Assembly (NCBI RefSeq): GCF_039541955.1
Contig: NZ_BAABHF010000021.1
Coordinates: 1-64,000 of the forward strand
Reading direction: 5' to 3'
DNA length: 64,000 nucleotides
Origin: Actinoallomurus oryzae
GTDB taxonomy: Bacteria; Actinomycetota; Actinomycetes; Streptosporangiales; Streptosporangiaceae
Position numbers and translations under genes: made by a program. Below, piece by piece: positions 42,015 to 51,024 of the stretch (position 1 is its first letter; every line of letters begins with the position of its first letter). The notes below the pieces were generated by a model that was given only the letters and a program-made list of their open reading frames with translations, was not told the origin of the DNA and did no database searches.

Positions 42015-42728
42015 TCAGACGACGGCGGGGGCGGGGATCATGGCGGCCGTCACCAGCGCGGAGAAGATCGCCACCTCCGCGTCGGCCTCCGGGTGCCACT
42101 GGACGCCGACCGTGAACGGGTGCCCGTCCAGCTCGACGGCCTCGATCAGGCCGTCGTCGGCCCACGCGCACGCCGTGAGGCCCCGGCCGAGCCGGTCGAT
42201 CGCCTGGTGGTGCGAGCTCGGCACCTCCAGCGTCGTACGGTCCAGCGCGCGGGCCAGACCGCAACGGGGGTGCAGGTGCACGGCGTGCCGGACGAAGACG
42301 CCCTCGCCGCCCGTGTGCCCCTCGTGGCCGACGACGTCCGGCACGTGCTGGTGCAGCGTGCCGCCGAGGACGATGTTCATGAGCTGGAGGCCACGGCAGA
42401 TGCCGAGGATCGGCAGCCGCTGCGCGAGCGCCTCCCGCAGCAGGGCCAGTTCGGCGGCGTCACGGACGGGGTTGACCGGGCCGTTCGCCCGATGCGGCAC
42501 CGCGCCGTACCGCGCCGGGTCGACGTCGCCGCCGCCGACGAGCAGCAGCCCGTCGAGGCGGGACAGCACGCCGTCGACGCCGGGGAGGGCCGGCAGCACC
42601 ACCGGCGTGCCGCCGGCGGCGAGAACCTTGTCGAGATAACGCTGGGGCACGACGCTGGCGGGCATGTCCCACGCCGCCCAGCGGGCCCGTTCGGCGTACG
42701 CACTCACGCCGATCACAGGTCTGGTCAC
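42015..42728 (-). CDS. C26 gamma-glutamyl hydrolase, PuuD-like
   Basis: 237 residues of class I glutamine amidotransferase fold. The nucleophile is Cys111 in LGICRGLQLMN, and the catalytic histidine is in GVQWHPEAD. GLLLVGGGDVDPARYG is the substrate-loop pattern of peptidase C26. Relatives hydrolyse gamma-glutamyl-GABA in putrescine breakdown or other gamma-glutamyl compounds. No polyamine genes are nearby, so the substrate is open. The GTG start is at 42728. Confidence 0.9.
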   Translation of the reverse strand: MTRPVIGVSAYAERARWAAWDMPASVVPQRYLDKVLAAGGTPVVLPALPGVDGVLSRLDGLLLVGGGDVDPARYGAVPHRANGPVNPVRDAAELALLREALAQRLPILGICRGLQLMNIVLGGTLHQHVPDVVGHEGHTGGEGVFVRHAVHLHPRCGLARALDRTTLEVPSSHHQAIDRLGRGLTACAWADDGLIEAVELDGHPFTVGVQWHPEADAEVAIFSALVTAAMIPAPAVV

Positions 42729-42819
42729 GGCAGAAGATGAAAGCGTGACACAACGTTACGCCCCACCGAACTGGGTCTCGCGTGGCCACGATTTGACCTG
42801 CCGCTGACCGGGTGGACGT

Positions 42820-43437
42820 TCAGCCGCCCCGGGGTTTGTTCCAGATCAGGGAGTAGCGCCAGAGGAGGTGCCGCCGGAACCGGCAGCCCGGCAGCAGCCG
42901 GCGCGCGTCACGGCGGATCTCACCCCAGCTCATGGCGGGATCCTTCATCGGCAGGCCGTCCGGGTGGCCCTTGCCGCCGTTGCGGCGCCGGTACCACCAG
43001 GCGGCGGGGACACCGGCGCCGCTCAGCACCCAGTCGAGCGGCGTCCGGTTGCGGGCGAGACCGACGATCACCGCGCGGCCACCCGGGGCGAGCAGGCGCT
43101 CGACCGCCGCGAGCGCCGCCGCGAAGTCGACGTGGTGGATGACCGCGACGGCGCTGACGAAGTCGAACCGGCCGTCGCCGAGCGGTTCGCGGTCGGGGCG
43201 CAGGAGGTCCGCCTCGGCGAACGTCACGTTGCCGAGGTCCGTGTTGCGTTCGCGGGCCAGCCGGACCATCTCCGCCGAGACGTCCACGCCGACCACCGCG
43301 CCGCTCCGGCGCGCCAGCCTCCGGGCCAGCAGCCCGTCGCCGCAGCCGATGTCGAGCGCGGCACCGCACCCCTCGGGGACCGCGCGGAGCACGAGCGGGT
43401 GATAGTGCACGTTGTGGTTCCAGTAGTCCTCCGCCAT
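42820..43437 (-). CDS. Class I SAM-dependent methyltransferase
   Basis: 205 residues. Motif I is ALDIGCGDGLLARRLA (about 27-42), followed by VVGVDVSAEMVRLA and, at strand 4, FDFVSAVAVIHHVD. It falls in the Methyltransf_11/25 group. The C-terminal part is rich in Arg and Trp (RYSLIWNKPRGG). The substrate is unknown. The ATG start follows the promoter side of the intergenic region shared with the site-2 protease gene, with which it is divergent. Confidence 0.9.
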   Translation of the reverse strand: MAEDYWNHNVHYHPLVLRAVPEGCGAALDIGCGDGLLARRLARRSGAVVGVDVSAEMVRLARERNTDLGNVTFAEADLLRPDREPLGDGRFDFVSAVAVIHHVDFAAALAAVERLLAPGGRAVIVGLARNRTPLDWVLSGAGVPAAWWYRRRNGGKGHPDGLPMKDPAMSWGEIRRDARRLLPGCRFRRHLLWRYSLIWNKPRGG

Positions 43438-43610
43438 CGGCGCACCCTACTCAACCGGGCGCCCGCCGAAGGACGGACTTCGAGAAGGTACGGCGGCACT
43501 GCTGCGCGGCTTCCTGACATGAGTTTGCCTTTTCGGCATACGCTTGTCCGACTGGGGCGTCGCCCGTCGCCGTTCGGGGAGCCTCCGGCACGACTGATGT
43601 GGAGCATTGG

Positions 43611-44909
43611 ATGAGCTGGCTGTTCGTGGTGGGCATCGTCGTCTTCTTCTTCGGACTGCTCGCCTCGATCGCCCTGCATGAGCTGGGCCACCTGTCATTC
43701 GCGAAGCTTTTCGGCGTGCGCGTGCCGCAGTACATGGTCGGGTTCGGCCCGACGATGTGGTCGCGGCACACGGGCGAGACCGAGTACGGCGTCAAGTGGA
43801 TCCCGCTGGGCGGCTACATCCGCATGATCGGCATGCTGCCTCCGCGCAAGGACGACCCCGAGGGCATGCTGCGGGCCTCCTCGACCGGGCGGTTCCAGAC
43901 GCTGATCGAGTCCGCGCGCGGCGCCTCGCTCGAAGAGGTCGGCCCCGGCGACGAGAACCGCGTGTTCTACAGCAAGAAGTGGTGGCAGAAGGTCATCATC
44001 ATGTTCGCCGGGCCGTTCATGAACATCCTGCTGGCCTTCGTGTTCATCAGCATCGTGGTCATGGGCATCGGCGTGTCGACGCCCCAGCCGGTCATCGCCG
44101 AGGTGGCCAAGTGCACGATCTCGGCGGCGCAGGCCGGCCGCGACTGCGCGGCGAGCGACCCGGCGACCCCCGCCGTGAAGGCCGGGCTCCGGCCGGGCGA
44201 CCGGATCACGTCCTACGACGGCCACAAGATCACCTCCTACGACGAGCTCCAGGAGCTGATCCGCGCCTCCGGCGGCCGTACGGTGGCGATCGTCGTACGG
44301 CGCGGTGGGCAGACCCTCAACCTGAGCGTTCCGGTCACCACCAACCAGATGCGGTCGCTGACCGACCCCGACAAGACCGAGCAGGTCGGCTTCCTTGGCA
44401 TCACGCCGACCGACGCGCGTGTGCACCAGGGGCCCGGCACGGTCGTCAGCACGATGTCGGATCTGACGACGCGCACGCTCGGCTCGCTGGTGAACATGCC
44501 CAAGAAGATGGTCGGGGTCTGGAACGCCGCGTTCAGCGACGAGAAGCGCGACCCCAACGGCCCGATCGGCGTGGTCGGCGCCAGCCGCATCGGCGGAGAG
44601 ATCGCCGCGTCCCACGAACCCGGCCTGGACAAGCTGGCGTTCTTCCTGATGATGCTGGGCACGGTCAACTTCGCCATCGGGATGTTCAACCTGGTGCCGC
44701 TGCTCCCGCTGGACGGCGGGCACATCCTCGGGGCGCTCTGGGAGGGCCTCAAGCGCGGCCTGGCGCGGTTGACCCGCCGCCCCGACCCGGGCCACGTGGA
44801 CGTCGCCAAGGCGCTGCCGCTGACGTACGCCATGGCGGCCGTGATCATCACGATGGGTGCGCTGCTGATCTACGCGGACCTGGTGAACCCGGTGCGTCTC
44901 AACGGCTGA
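43611..44909 (+). CDS. Site-2 protease, RseP/Rip1-like (M50)
   Basis: 432 residues. The first membrane segment holds zinc motif HELGH (23-27). A PDZ domain lies at about 165-250 (with GLRPGDRITSYDGH), and the later LVPLLPLDGGHI provides the third zinc ligand. The family cuts membrane-bound anti-sigma factors and other proteins within the membrane. The start is taken as ATG 43611, since GTGGAG is six bases upstream; GTG 43599 is four codons longer. In many actinomycetes this gene sits between dxr and ispG; neither is here. Confidence 0.94.
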   Translation: MSWLFVVGIVVFFFGLLASIALHELGHLSFAKLFGVRVPQYMVGFGPTMWSRHTGETEYGVKWIPLGGYIRMIGMLPPRKDDPEGMLRASSTGRFQTLIESARGASLEEVGPGDENRVFYSKKWWQKVIIMFAGPFMNILLAFVFISIVVMGIGVSTPQPVIAEVAKCTISAAQAGRDCAASDPATPAVKAGLRPGDRITSYDGHKITSYDELQELIRASGGRTVAIVVRRGGQTLNLSVPVTTNQMRSLTDPDKTEQVGFLGITPTDARVHQGPGTVVSTMSDLTTRTLGSLVNMPKKMVGVWNAAFSDEKRDPNGPIGVVGASRIGGEIAASHEPGLDKLAFFLMMLGTVNFAIGMFNLVPLLPLDGGHILGALWEGLKRGLARLTRRPDPGHVDVAKALPLTYAMAAVIITMGALLIYADLVNPVRLNG

Positions 44910-45009
44910 CCGGGATTACGCTTCGCTGACCTGGTATTTCCCTCTGGGGCAATCGTCGCCGACGGCCGGAATGGGTCATGATGAGGGCGTACGAACTCGG
45001 GGGCGAATC

Positions 45010-45804
45010 GTGGGGGAGTTCTTCACGCAACGAATCGTGGATACCGGCCGGTTGCCGCTGTTCTGCTTCTTTGTGGCGTTCATCGTCACGTTTGTGGCGG
45101 TACGCATCAACGTGCGGCTTATCAGGGCCAAGGTCCGCTGGTGGTTCAAGAACGTGCAGGTCGGCGACCTGCACATCCACCACGTGGTCTTCGGCGTGGT
45201 GCTGATGCTGGTCGGCGGCGTGGCCGCGCTGTCGATCCCGGACGCGTACACGATCTGGTACGCGGCCGCGGCGAGCGTCTTCGGCGTCGGTGCGGCACTC
45301 GTGCTGGACGAGTTCGCCCTGATCCTGCACCTGCGGGACGTGTACTGGATGGAAGAGGGCCGCGCGTCGGTCGACGCGGTGTTCATCGCCGTGGCCGTGA
45401 CGGGCCTGATCCTGGTCGGCGTCCGCCCGGTCGGCTTCAGCGACGTCCGGGATCTGGGCCCGGACCGCGCGGTGCCGATCGGGGTGTTCCTGCTGGTCCT
45501 GTCGAACGTGCTCGTCAACCTCGTCCTGGCCATCGTGACCCTGTTCAAGGGCAAGATCTGGACCGGCCTGCTGGGGCTGTTCCTGCCGGTGGTGCTGGTG
45601 GTGAGCGCGTTCCGCCTGGCCCGGCCCGGCTCTCCGTGGGCCCGCTGGCGGTACGGGGTGGACACGAAGAAACTCCACCGGGCCCTGCGCAGGGAGGAAC
45701 GCCTCAGACGCCCCCTGATCCGGGCGAAGATCTGGGTGCAGGAGTTCATCGCGGGCCGCCACGACCTGATCGTCCAGGACCACCGTCGCCGCCACCGCCG
45801 CTGA
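45010..45804 (+). CDS. Integral membrane protein with GDLHIHH motif
   Basis: 264 residues, with about six membrane segments (for example 8-32, 65-85, 90-112, 130-150, 165-188 and 190-212). A conserved-looking VRWWFKNVQVGDLHIHHVVFG loop suggests metal or ligand binding. The C-terminal cytoplasmic tail is very basic. It resembles a widespread actinomycete membrane family of unknown role. GTG 45010 is favoured because the product then starts just before the first segment; an ATG at 44971 in the same frame is possible. It is codirectional with the site-2 protease, 100 bases downstream. Confidence 0.8.
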   Translation: MGEFFTQRIVDTGRLPLFCFFVAFIVTFVAVRINVRLIRAKVRWWFKNVQVGDLHIHHVVFGVVLMLVGGVAALSIPDAYTIWYAAAASVFGVGAALVLDEFALILHLRDVYWMEEGRASVDAVFIAVAVTGLILVGVRPVGFSDVRDLGPDRAVPIGVFLLVLSNVLVNLVLAIVTLFKGKIWTGLLGLFLPVVLVVSAFRLARPGSPWARWRYGVDTKKLHRALRREERLRRPLIRAKIWVQEFIAGRHDLIVQDHRRRHRR

Positions 45805-45821
45805 ACAGGCGGTCGGGTGGC

Positions 45822-45955
45822 TCAGAAGGTACTGGTGGTGCGGACGCCGTCGATGGTGCCGGCGCGCCTTTCCTCGAGAGCGGCGGCGGTGGCGCTGCCG
45901 GCCGTGGTGGTCAGAAGGCGGCGGTGGCGCGGACGCTGTCGATCGTGTCGGCCTC
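45822..45955. repeat. Imperfect duplication of the ligase 3' end (89-bp offset)
   Basis: The 41 bases starting at 45822 and those starting at 45911 match at about 33 positions, beginning TCAGAAGG in both. The second copy encodes the ligase C-terminus (DTIDSVRATAAF and stop, minus strand). The first would encode GTIDGVRTTSTF and a stop, so even the stop codon is duplicated. The left copy is non-coding now because 89 is not a multiple of three. Confidence 0.7.
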
Positions 45956-47491
45956 GTCGGCGGTCTTGTCCGGGCGGTGGCGGAGCACGCGGGCGAAGCG
46001 CAGGGCCAGGCCGCCCGGGTAGCGGGGGCTGCGCTGGACGCCGTCGAAGGCGATCTCCACGACCAGCTCCGGCCGGACGTACACCGTCCACTCGTCGCGC
46101 CGCTCCTCCAGGGCCAGGAGGCGCTCGGTCTGCCAGCGGAGCATCTCGTCGGTCAGGCCCTTGAACGTCTTGCCCAGCATGACGAAACCGCCCGACTCGG
46201 GGTCGCGGGCGCCGAGGTGCAGGTTGGACAGGACGCCTCGCCGTCGTCCGTGGCCCCACTCGACCGCCAGCACGACCAGGTCGAGCGTGTGCCGGGGCTT
46301 GACCTTGATCCAGCCGGCTCCCCGGCGGCCCGCGGTGTAGGGCGTGTCGAGCGACTTGACCAGCACGCCCTCGTGGCCGTGCGCGAGTGCGTCACGGAAG
46401 AACGCGGTCGCCTCCTCCACCGAGCCGGTCACCAGGCGCGGCATGCGCAGCGGCTCCGGGACGAGCGCCGCCAGCCGCTCGCTCCGTTCGGCGCCGGGCC
46501 GGTCGATGAGATCGGCGCCGTCGGCGTGCAGCACGTCGAACAGGAACACCGACAGCGGCACCTCCTGCCCGGGGCCGCGGCGGGCCACCCGCGCCGACGT
46601 CACCTGGAACGGGTGCGGCCGCCCGTCGTCGCGCAGCGCGATCAGCTCGCCGTCGAACACCGCGGAGCGTACGGGCAGGGCGCCGATCGCCTCCACCGCC
46701 TCCGGCAGCCGGGCGGTGATGTCGTCGAGCGTGCGGGTGAACAGGCGCACCTCGCCGTCGCGGACGTGGGCCTGCACGCGGATGCCGTCGAGCTTCCACT
46801 CGACCGCCGCCGGGCTGACCTTCTCCATCGCGGCCTCGACCGACGGGGCGCTGGCGGCGAGCATCGGCTTGACCGGGCGGCCGACCTCCAGCCCGAAGGC
46901 GCGCAGCCCCTCGCGGCCCGACGTGAGCGCCGCCTCGGCCACCGCGCCCAGCGAGCCGCGGAACATCACCGCGCGCCGGACCTCCGCGGCGGGCACCCCG
47001 GCCGCGGCGGCGATCGCGTCGGCCATGACCCCGTCGAGCGCGCCCTGGCGCAGCTCGCCCGAGAGCAGCCGGAGCAGGAAACCGTGCTCGTCGGCCGTCG
47101 CGCGGGCGAACAGCTCGGCCAGAAGGGCTTTCCGTGTGGCCACGGAACCCTTACCCGAGACCCGGCCGATCGTGGTGAAGGCGGCGTCCACCTCGGCCAG
47201 GGTGAGGGTCGCCTCCGCGGCCGGAGAGGGCCGCTCGCGAAGGGCCGCCCAGCCGACGCCGATCTGGCGTTGGGGCAGCTCACCGGACAGGTAGGCGACC
47301 GCGATGGCCACCTCGTCCGGCGCCGCGCGGCGGAGCCGGTCGGCGAGCAGCTCGCGCTTGGCGAGACGCGCCGACGTCGCGGCGACCGCGCCTGAGGTCT
47401 CGGCGATGTCCGTCAACAGCACATTCGCATTGTCGCCCTGGGGACCGACAATCGACACGACCCCACCCCCCGGAGGAACAAGGAGCGGCAT
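45911..47491 (-). CDS. ATP-dependent DNA ligase
   Basis: 526 residues in the longest form. An N-terminal DNA-binding domain (about 25-200) is followed by the nucleotidyltransferase domain with the adenylated lysine, Lys233, in EWKLDGIR. Downstream are FDGELIAL (motif III), FLFDVLHADG, EGVLVKS (motif IV) and WIKVKPRH (motif V), then the OB domain. This LigB-like single-chain ATP ligase is an accessory enzyme in actinobacteria, which use an NAD-dependent LigA for replication. The start is uncertain: relatives begin near GTG 47422 (VLLTDIAETSGAVAATS). The 3' end is duplicated downstream. Confidence 0.93.
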   Translation of the reverse strand: MPLLVPPGGGVVSIVGPQGDNANVLLTDIAETSGAVAATSARLAKRELLADRLRRAAPDEVAIAVAYLSGELPQRQIGVGWAALRERPSPAAEATLTLAEVDAAFTTIGRVSGKGSVATRKALLAELFARATADEHGFLLRLLSGELRQGALDGVMADAIAAAAGVPAAEVRRAVMFRGSLGAVAEAALTSGREGLRAFGLEVGRPVKPMLAASAPSVEAAMEKVSPAAVEWKLDGIRVQAHVRDGEVRLFTRTLDDITARLPEAVEAIGALPVRSAVFDGELIALRDDGRPHPFQVTSARVARRGPGQEVPLSVFLFDVLHADGADLIDRPGAERSERLAALVPEPLRMPRLVTGSVEEATAFFRDALAHGHEGVLVKSLDTPYTAGRRGAGWIKVKPRHTLDLVVLAVEWGHGRRRGVLSNLHLGARDPESGGFVMLGKTFKGLTDEMLRWQTERLLALEERRDEWTVYVRPELVVEIAFDGVQRSPRYPGGLALRFARVLRHRPDKTADEADTIDSVRATAAF

Positions 47492-47621
47492 GGCCTCCCG
47501 TCACAGACCGGCGGCACCACCGACATCGACCGAAACCGGCCCTGGTATCCGGGACCGTCCGCCGGTTACCTTCTCAACGAGCGATCGTCCCGGCCGCGCG
47601 GCCGGGGATTGGGGAGAAGGA

Positions 47622-48374
47622 TTGGGTCTGCCGCGCCTACCGGAGCCCTTCCACCGGGTGTACTCCCCGCCGGACGCGCCCAAGGCGAAGGCGCGCCGGT
47701 CGGGCGTCATCGGCGCGATCCTCGCCGTGGCCGCCGCGGTGGCCGTGGCCGCCGTGGGGGTGTTCGCGTTCGCCCGCGACGGCGCGCGTCCCAAGGCCGG
47801 GTCGACGATGGTCGACCGGCCGCCGGCGCGGTCGAGCGTCTCGGCGACGGCGCGACCCTCCCAGGCGCCGGTGTTCGCGACGATCCCGAACGCCTGCGAC
47901 GTCCTCCAGCCCGCGACCGTACGCCGGTTCGTGCCCACCGACAGCCCCACCGTCGACAAGATGGGCGCCGAGACCGCCAGCGTCTGCAAGTACTCCCTGT
48001 CGCAGGGGCACCGCTACCGCGCCGTCCAGGTCGACGCCCGTGCCTTCCTGCCCAAGTACATGCACGGTCAGGCGACCGGCATGACCGTCTGGTCGTACGA
48101 GGCCCAGTGGAAGCAGGCCGTCAAGGACCTGACCCCCGACACCCGCTCGCTGCGCCGCATCGGCGGGCTCGGCGACGCGGCGTTCGAGCGCTACTGGATC
48201 GACCGGGACGTGCACGTCGCGGTGGGCGAGGCGACGGTCCGCTACCGCAATGTCGTCCTGCGTATGCAGTACACCGAAGAACAGCCTTCGGCCGGAGACC
48301 GCGCGGCCAGCGAACGGCGGTGCCTGGAGAACGCCATCGCCGCGGCCCGTGCCGGCCTGCCGGCCTTTCACTAG
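47622..48374 (+). CDS. Membrane-anchored DUF3558-like protein
   Basis: 250 residues. A short cytoplasmic N-terminus with a PPDAPKAKARRSG stretch leads to one membrane segment (about 31-53), a Ser/Pro linker and an extracellular domain. The domain starts NACDVLQPATVRRFVP, holds a second Cys in ASVCKYSL and a third in RRCLEN. The Cys-Asp-Leu-Leu-like start recalls DUF3558 lipoproteins of actinomycetes, but the lipobox is absent and the call is tentative. The start is TTG 47622, preceded by GAGAAGG. It is divergent from the DNA ligase. Confidence 0.7.
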   Translation: MGLPRLPEPFHRVYSPPDAPKAKARRSGVIGAILAVAAAVAVAAVGVFAFARDGARPKAGSTMVDRPPARSSVSATARPSQAPVFATIPNACDVLQPATVRRFVPTDSPTVDKMGAETASVCKYSLSQGHRYRAVQVDARAFLPKYMHGQATGMTVWSYEAQWKQAVKDLTPDTRSLRRIGGLGDAAFERYWIDRDVHVAVGEATVRYRNVVLRMQYTEEQPSAGDRAASERRCLENAIAAARAGLPAFH

Positions 48375-48425
48375 ACGGAAGGGGCAGCCGAGGCGTACCG
48401 GCAGATGTCCCTTAGGGTGCGAATC

Positions 48426-49625
48426 ATGCGCGATGTTGTCGTCTGTTCCCCTGTCCGTACACCGGTCGGCCGCTACGGCGGCGCGCTGCGCGACGTCGGG
48501 GCCGCCGAGCTGGCCGCCACGGTGATCCGCGCCCTGGTCGAGCGTACGGGGATCGAACCGGGCGAGATCAGCGACGTCATCCTCGGGCACGGCTACCCGA
48601 ACGGCGAGAGCCCCGCGATCGGCCGGGTCGCCGCGCTCGACGCCGGGCTGCCGGTGGAGGTCGGCGGCTACCAGATCGACCGCCGGTGCGGCTCCGGGCT
48701 GCAGGCGGTGATCAACGCGGTGATGCAGGTGGGCAGCGGCGCGAGCGACGCGATCGTCGCGGGCGGGGCCGAGAGCATGAGCGGCGTGGAGTACTACGCC
48801 GACGACCTGCGCTGGGGCCGCCCCGGCGCGGAGATCAAGTTCGTCGACCGGCTGGCGCGCGCCCGCGTCACCGCCGGCGGCCGGCACCACCCCGTGCCCG
48901 GCGGCATGCTCGAGACGGCGGAGAACGTCCGCGCGCGGTACGACATCGGCCGTGAGGAGCAGGACGAACTGGCCCTGCGGTCGCACCGGCGGGCGGTCGC
49001 GGCCCAGGAGGAGGGCCGGTTCGCCGACGAGATCGTGCCGGTCGAGGTGACCGACCGCAAGGGCACCCAGATGATCGACCGCGACGAGCACCCACGCGCG
49101 GACACCTCCCTGGAGCGTCTCGCCGGCCTGCGGACGGTGATGAAGATTGACGGCGCGACCGTCACGGCGGGCAACTCCAGCGGCCAGAACGACGGCGCGG
49201 CCGTCTGCCTCGTCACCACGCGCGAGAAGGCGGACGCACTCGGCCTTACGCCCCAGGCGCGGCTCGTGTCCTGGGCGGTGGCCGGCGTGCCGCCCCACCT
49301 CATGGGCCTCGGCCCGGTGCCGGCGACCGCCGAGGCGCTGCGCCGCGCGGGGCTGAGCCTGGACGACATGGACCTGATCGAGCTGAACGAGGCGTTCGCC
49401 GCCCAGGTCCTCGGCGTCCTGCGCGAGTGGAAGCTGCCCGACCTCGACCGCTTCAACGTCAACGGCTCGGGCATCTCCCTCGGCCACCCGGTCGGCGCGA
49501 CCGGCGCCCGCATCCTCGCCACGCTGCTGTACGAACTGCGCCGTCGCGAGGCGCGATACGGCCTGGAGACGATGTGCATCGGCGGCGGCCAGGGCCTGGC
49601 GGCCGTCTTCGAACGCGTCGCCTGA
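48426..49625 (+). CDS. Acetyl-CoA acetyltransferase (thiolase)
   Basis: 399 residues. The acylated cysteine is Cys88 in DRRCGSGLQAV; the second active-site region is NEAFAAQVLG, then GHPVGATGARI and the catalytic Cys in CIGGGQGLAA. All four thiolase motifs are intact. It either condenses acetyl-CoA units or, in beta-oxidation, cleaves 3-ketoacyl-CoA; sequence alone does not settle which. The ATG at 48426 starts the conserved MRDVVVCSPVRTPVG. A hairpin closes the gene. It has no fatty-acid gene beside it. Confidence 0.94.
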   Translation: MRDVVVCSPVRTPVGRYGGALRDVGAAELAATVIRALVERTGIEPGEISDVILGHGYPNGESPAIGRVAALDAGLPVEVGGYQIDRRCGSGLQAVINAVMQVGSGASDAIVAGGAESMSGVEYYADDLRWGRPGAEIKFVDRLARARVTAGGRHHPVPGGMLETAENVRARYDIGREEQDELALRSHRRAVAAQEEGRFADEIVPVEVTDRKGTQMIDRDEHPRADTSLERLAGLRTVMKIDGATVTAGNSSGQNDGAAVCLVTTREKADALGLTPQARLVSWAVAGVPPHLMGLGPVPATAEALRRAGLSLDDMDLIELNEAFAAQVLGVLREWKLPDLDRFNVNGSGISLGHPVGATGARILATLLYELRRREARYGLETMCIGGGQGLAAVFERVA

Positions 49626-49640
49626 GAGATCATCTGCAGT

Positions 49641-49677
49641 CCCCGGAGACTGTTTCGCCGAAGGCGGCGATCCGGGG
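49641..49677 (+). terminator. Terminator after thiolase
   Basis: CCCCGGA (49641-49647) pairs with TCCGGGG (49671-49677), and an inner CGCC-GAA-GGCG hairpin lies between. The structure begins 15 bases beyond the thiolase stop. Confidence 0.6.
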
Positions 49678-49761
49678 AATAGTCGTGCCGCGTCAGGTGA
49701 TTGGACTCTGGGTGGCCCGCTGGGCCGGTCTGCCTCCCTCTCGACTCCCTCCTGATGCCTT

Positions 49762-51024
49762 ATGACGCTTCAGCCTGTCCCCTTCCGAGTCGCCGAGCCC
49801 TTCAACCTCATCCGTCGTCGTGCCCAGCCGACGGCCGCGCTGATCGGGCGGCTGACGGCGACCGCCACGGCCGCGTACCTGATCGCTCTGCTGTTGCCCG
49901 GCACGACCACCAAGCCGACTCTCGCGCCGCTGACCGCCCTGCTGGTCCTCCAGGTCAGCCTGTACCGGACGATGCGCAGCGCGGTCCAGCGGATCGGCAG
50001 CGTGGTCGGAGGCGTCCTGCTCGCCGTAGTCCTCGCCATGGTCCTCGGCTTCACCTGGTGGACCCTTGGCCTGGCCATCGGGGCGGCGCTCGTCCTCGGC
50101 CACGTGCTACGCCTCGGCGAGCACATCCTCGAGGTGCCGATCAGCGCGATGCTGATCCTGTCCCTGCCGACCGGCGTCAACGCCACCGACCGGGTCGTGG
50201 AGACCCTGGTCGGGGCCGCCGTGGGGCTGGGGGCCGGCCTGATCCTTTCGCCGGTGCGCGTCCAGCCCGCCGAAGAGGCGATCGAGGACGTCGGCCTGGA
50301 GATGGGCCGGCTGCTCCAGGAGATGGCCGACGGGCTGCGCCACGCGCCCTCCCACGAGGAGGCCGTCGGCTGGCTGCACCAAGCGCGTACGCTCGGCAAA
50401 GAGCTGGGCCGGGTCGACCGCGCCCTCGGCGACGCCGAGGACAGCATCCGGCTCAACCCGCGCGCGACCGGGTTCCCCCACGCGTCCCTCGTGCTCCGTA
50501 CGGGACTGGACTCCCTGGAGCACCTCTGGATCAACATCCGCGTCCTGGCGCGCGTCATCGCCGACAGCACGCGCGAGCGCGACGACCCGACGTTCGGGCG
50601 GGCCGCCCAGGAGCACCTCGTGGGCATGCTGGAGGACCTCGCCGCCGCCATGCGGGTGTACGGGCGCGTGATCAGGTCCGAGGTGGCCGGCGACACGGGC
50701 CCCGCGGACGGTGAGCTCCGCCGGAGCCTGGGCCGGGCCGAGCACCATCGCGACCTGCTGGCCGAGGAGCTGCTGAGGATGCCCGCGGGCGACTCCGGCG
50801 AGTGGTCGCTGCGCGGCGAGCTGCTGGCCCACCTGGACCGGCTGACGGACCAGCTCCGCCTGGAGCACCGTATGCACGCCCGGCAGGACCGGGCGCGCCG
50901 CCGGCCGATGCGGCGCCTGCCGGTGAGAGGCGGCGGATCCCCTCCCGGAGTTTCGCGCCGTACGGTTTGGCGCGGTTCCCGTGGTTCCCACCGTTCCCAG
51001 CCGCACCCCCATGGTGCAATCTGA
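49762..51024 (+). CDS. FUSC-family aromatic acid exporter-like protein
   Basis: 420 residues. Residues about 25-160 hold five or six membrane segments in the FUSC pattern (KPTLAPLTALLVLQVSLYRTMRSAVQRI, then GSVVGGVLLAVV). A long cytoplasmic helical domain (170-370) follows, and an arginine- and proline-rich tail ends the protein. FUSC proteins export aromatic acids or polyamine-like compounds as multimers. It carries only one membrane bundle, so it should work as a dimer or larger assembly. The ATG at 49762 is the chosen start; the gene is monocistronic. Confidence 0.88.
   Translation: MTLQPVPFRVAEPFNLIRRRAQPTAALIGRLTATATAAYLIALLLPGTTTKPTLAPLTALLVLQVSLYRTMRSAVQRIGSVVGGVLLAVVLAMVLGFTWWTLGLAIGAALVLGHVLRLGEHILEVPISAMLILSLPTGVNATDRVVETLVGAAVGLGAGLILSPVRVQPAEEAIEDVGLEMGRLLQEMADGLRHAPSHEEAVGWLHQARTLGKELGRVDRALGDAEDSIRLNPRATGFPHASLVLRTGLDSLEHLWINIRVLARVIADSTRERDDPTFGRAAQEHLVGMLEDLAAAMRVYGRVIRSEVAGDTGPADGELRRSLGRAEHHRDLLAEELLRMPAGDSGEWSLRGELLAHLDRLTDQLRLEHRMHARQDRARRRPMRRLPVRGGGSPPGVSRRTVWRGSRGSHRSQPHPHGAI

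Noticed and set aside
43695..44795. 366-codon minus-strand frame opposite the site-2 protease
   Set aside because: No motif and no ribosome site; the plus strand has HELGH and PDZ.
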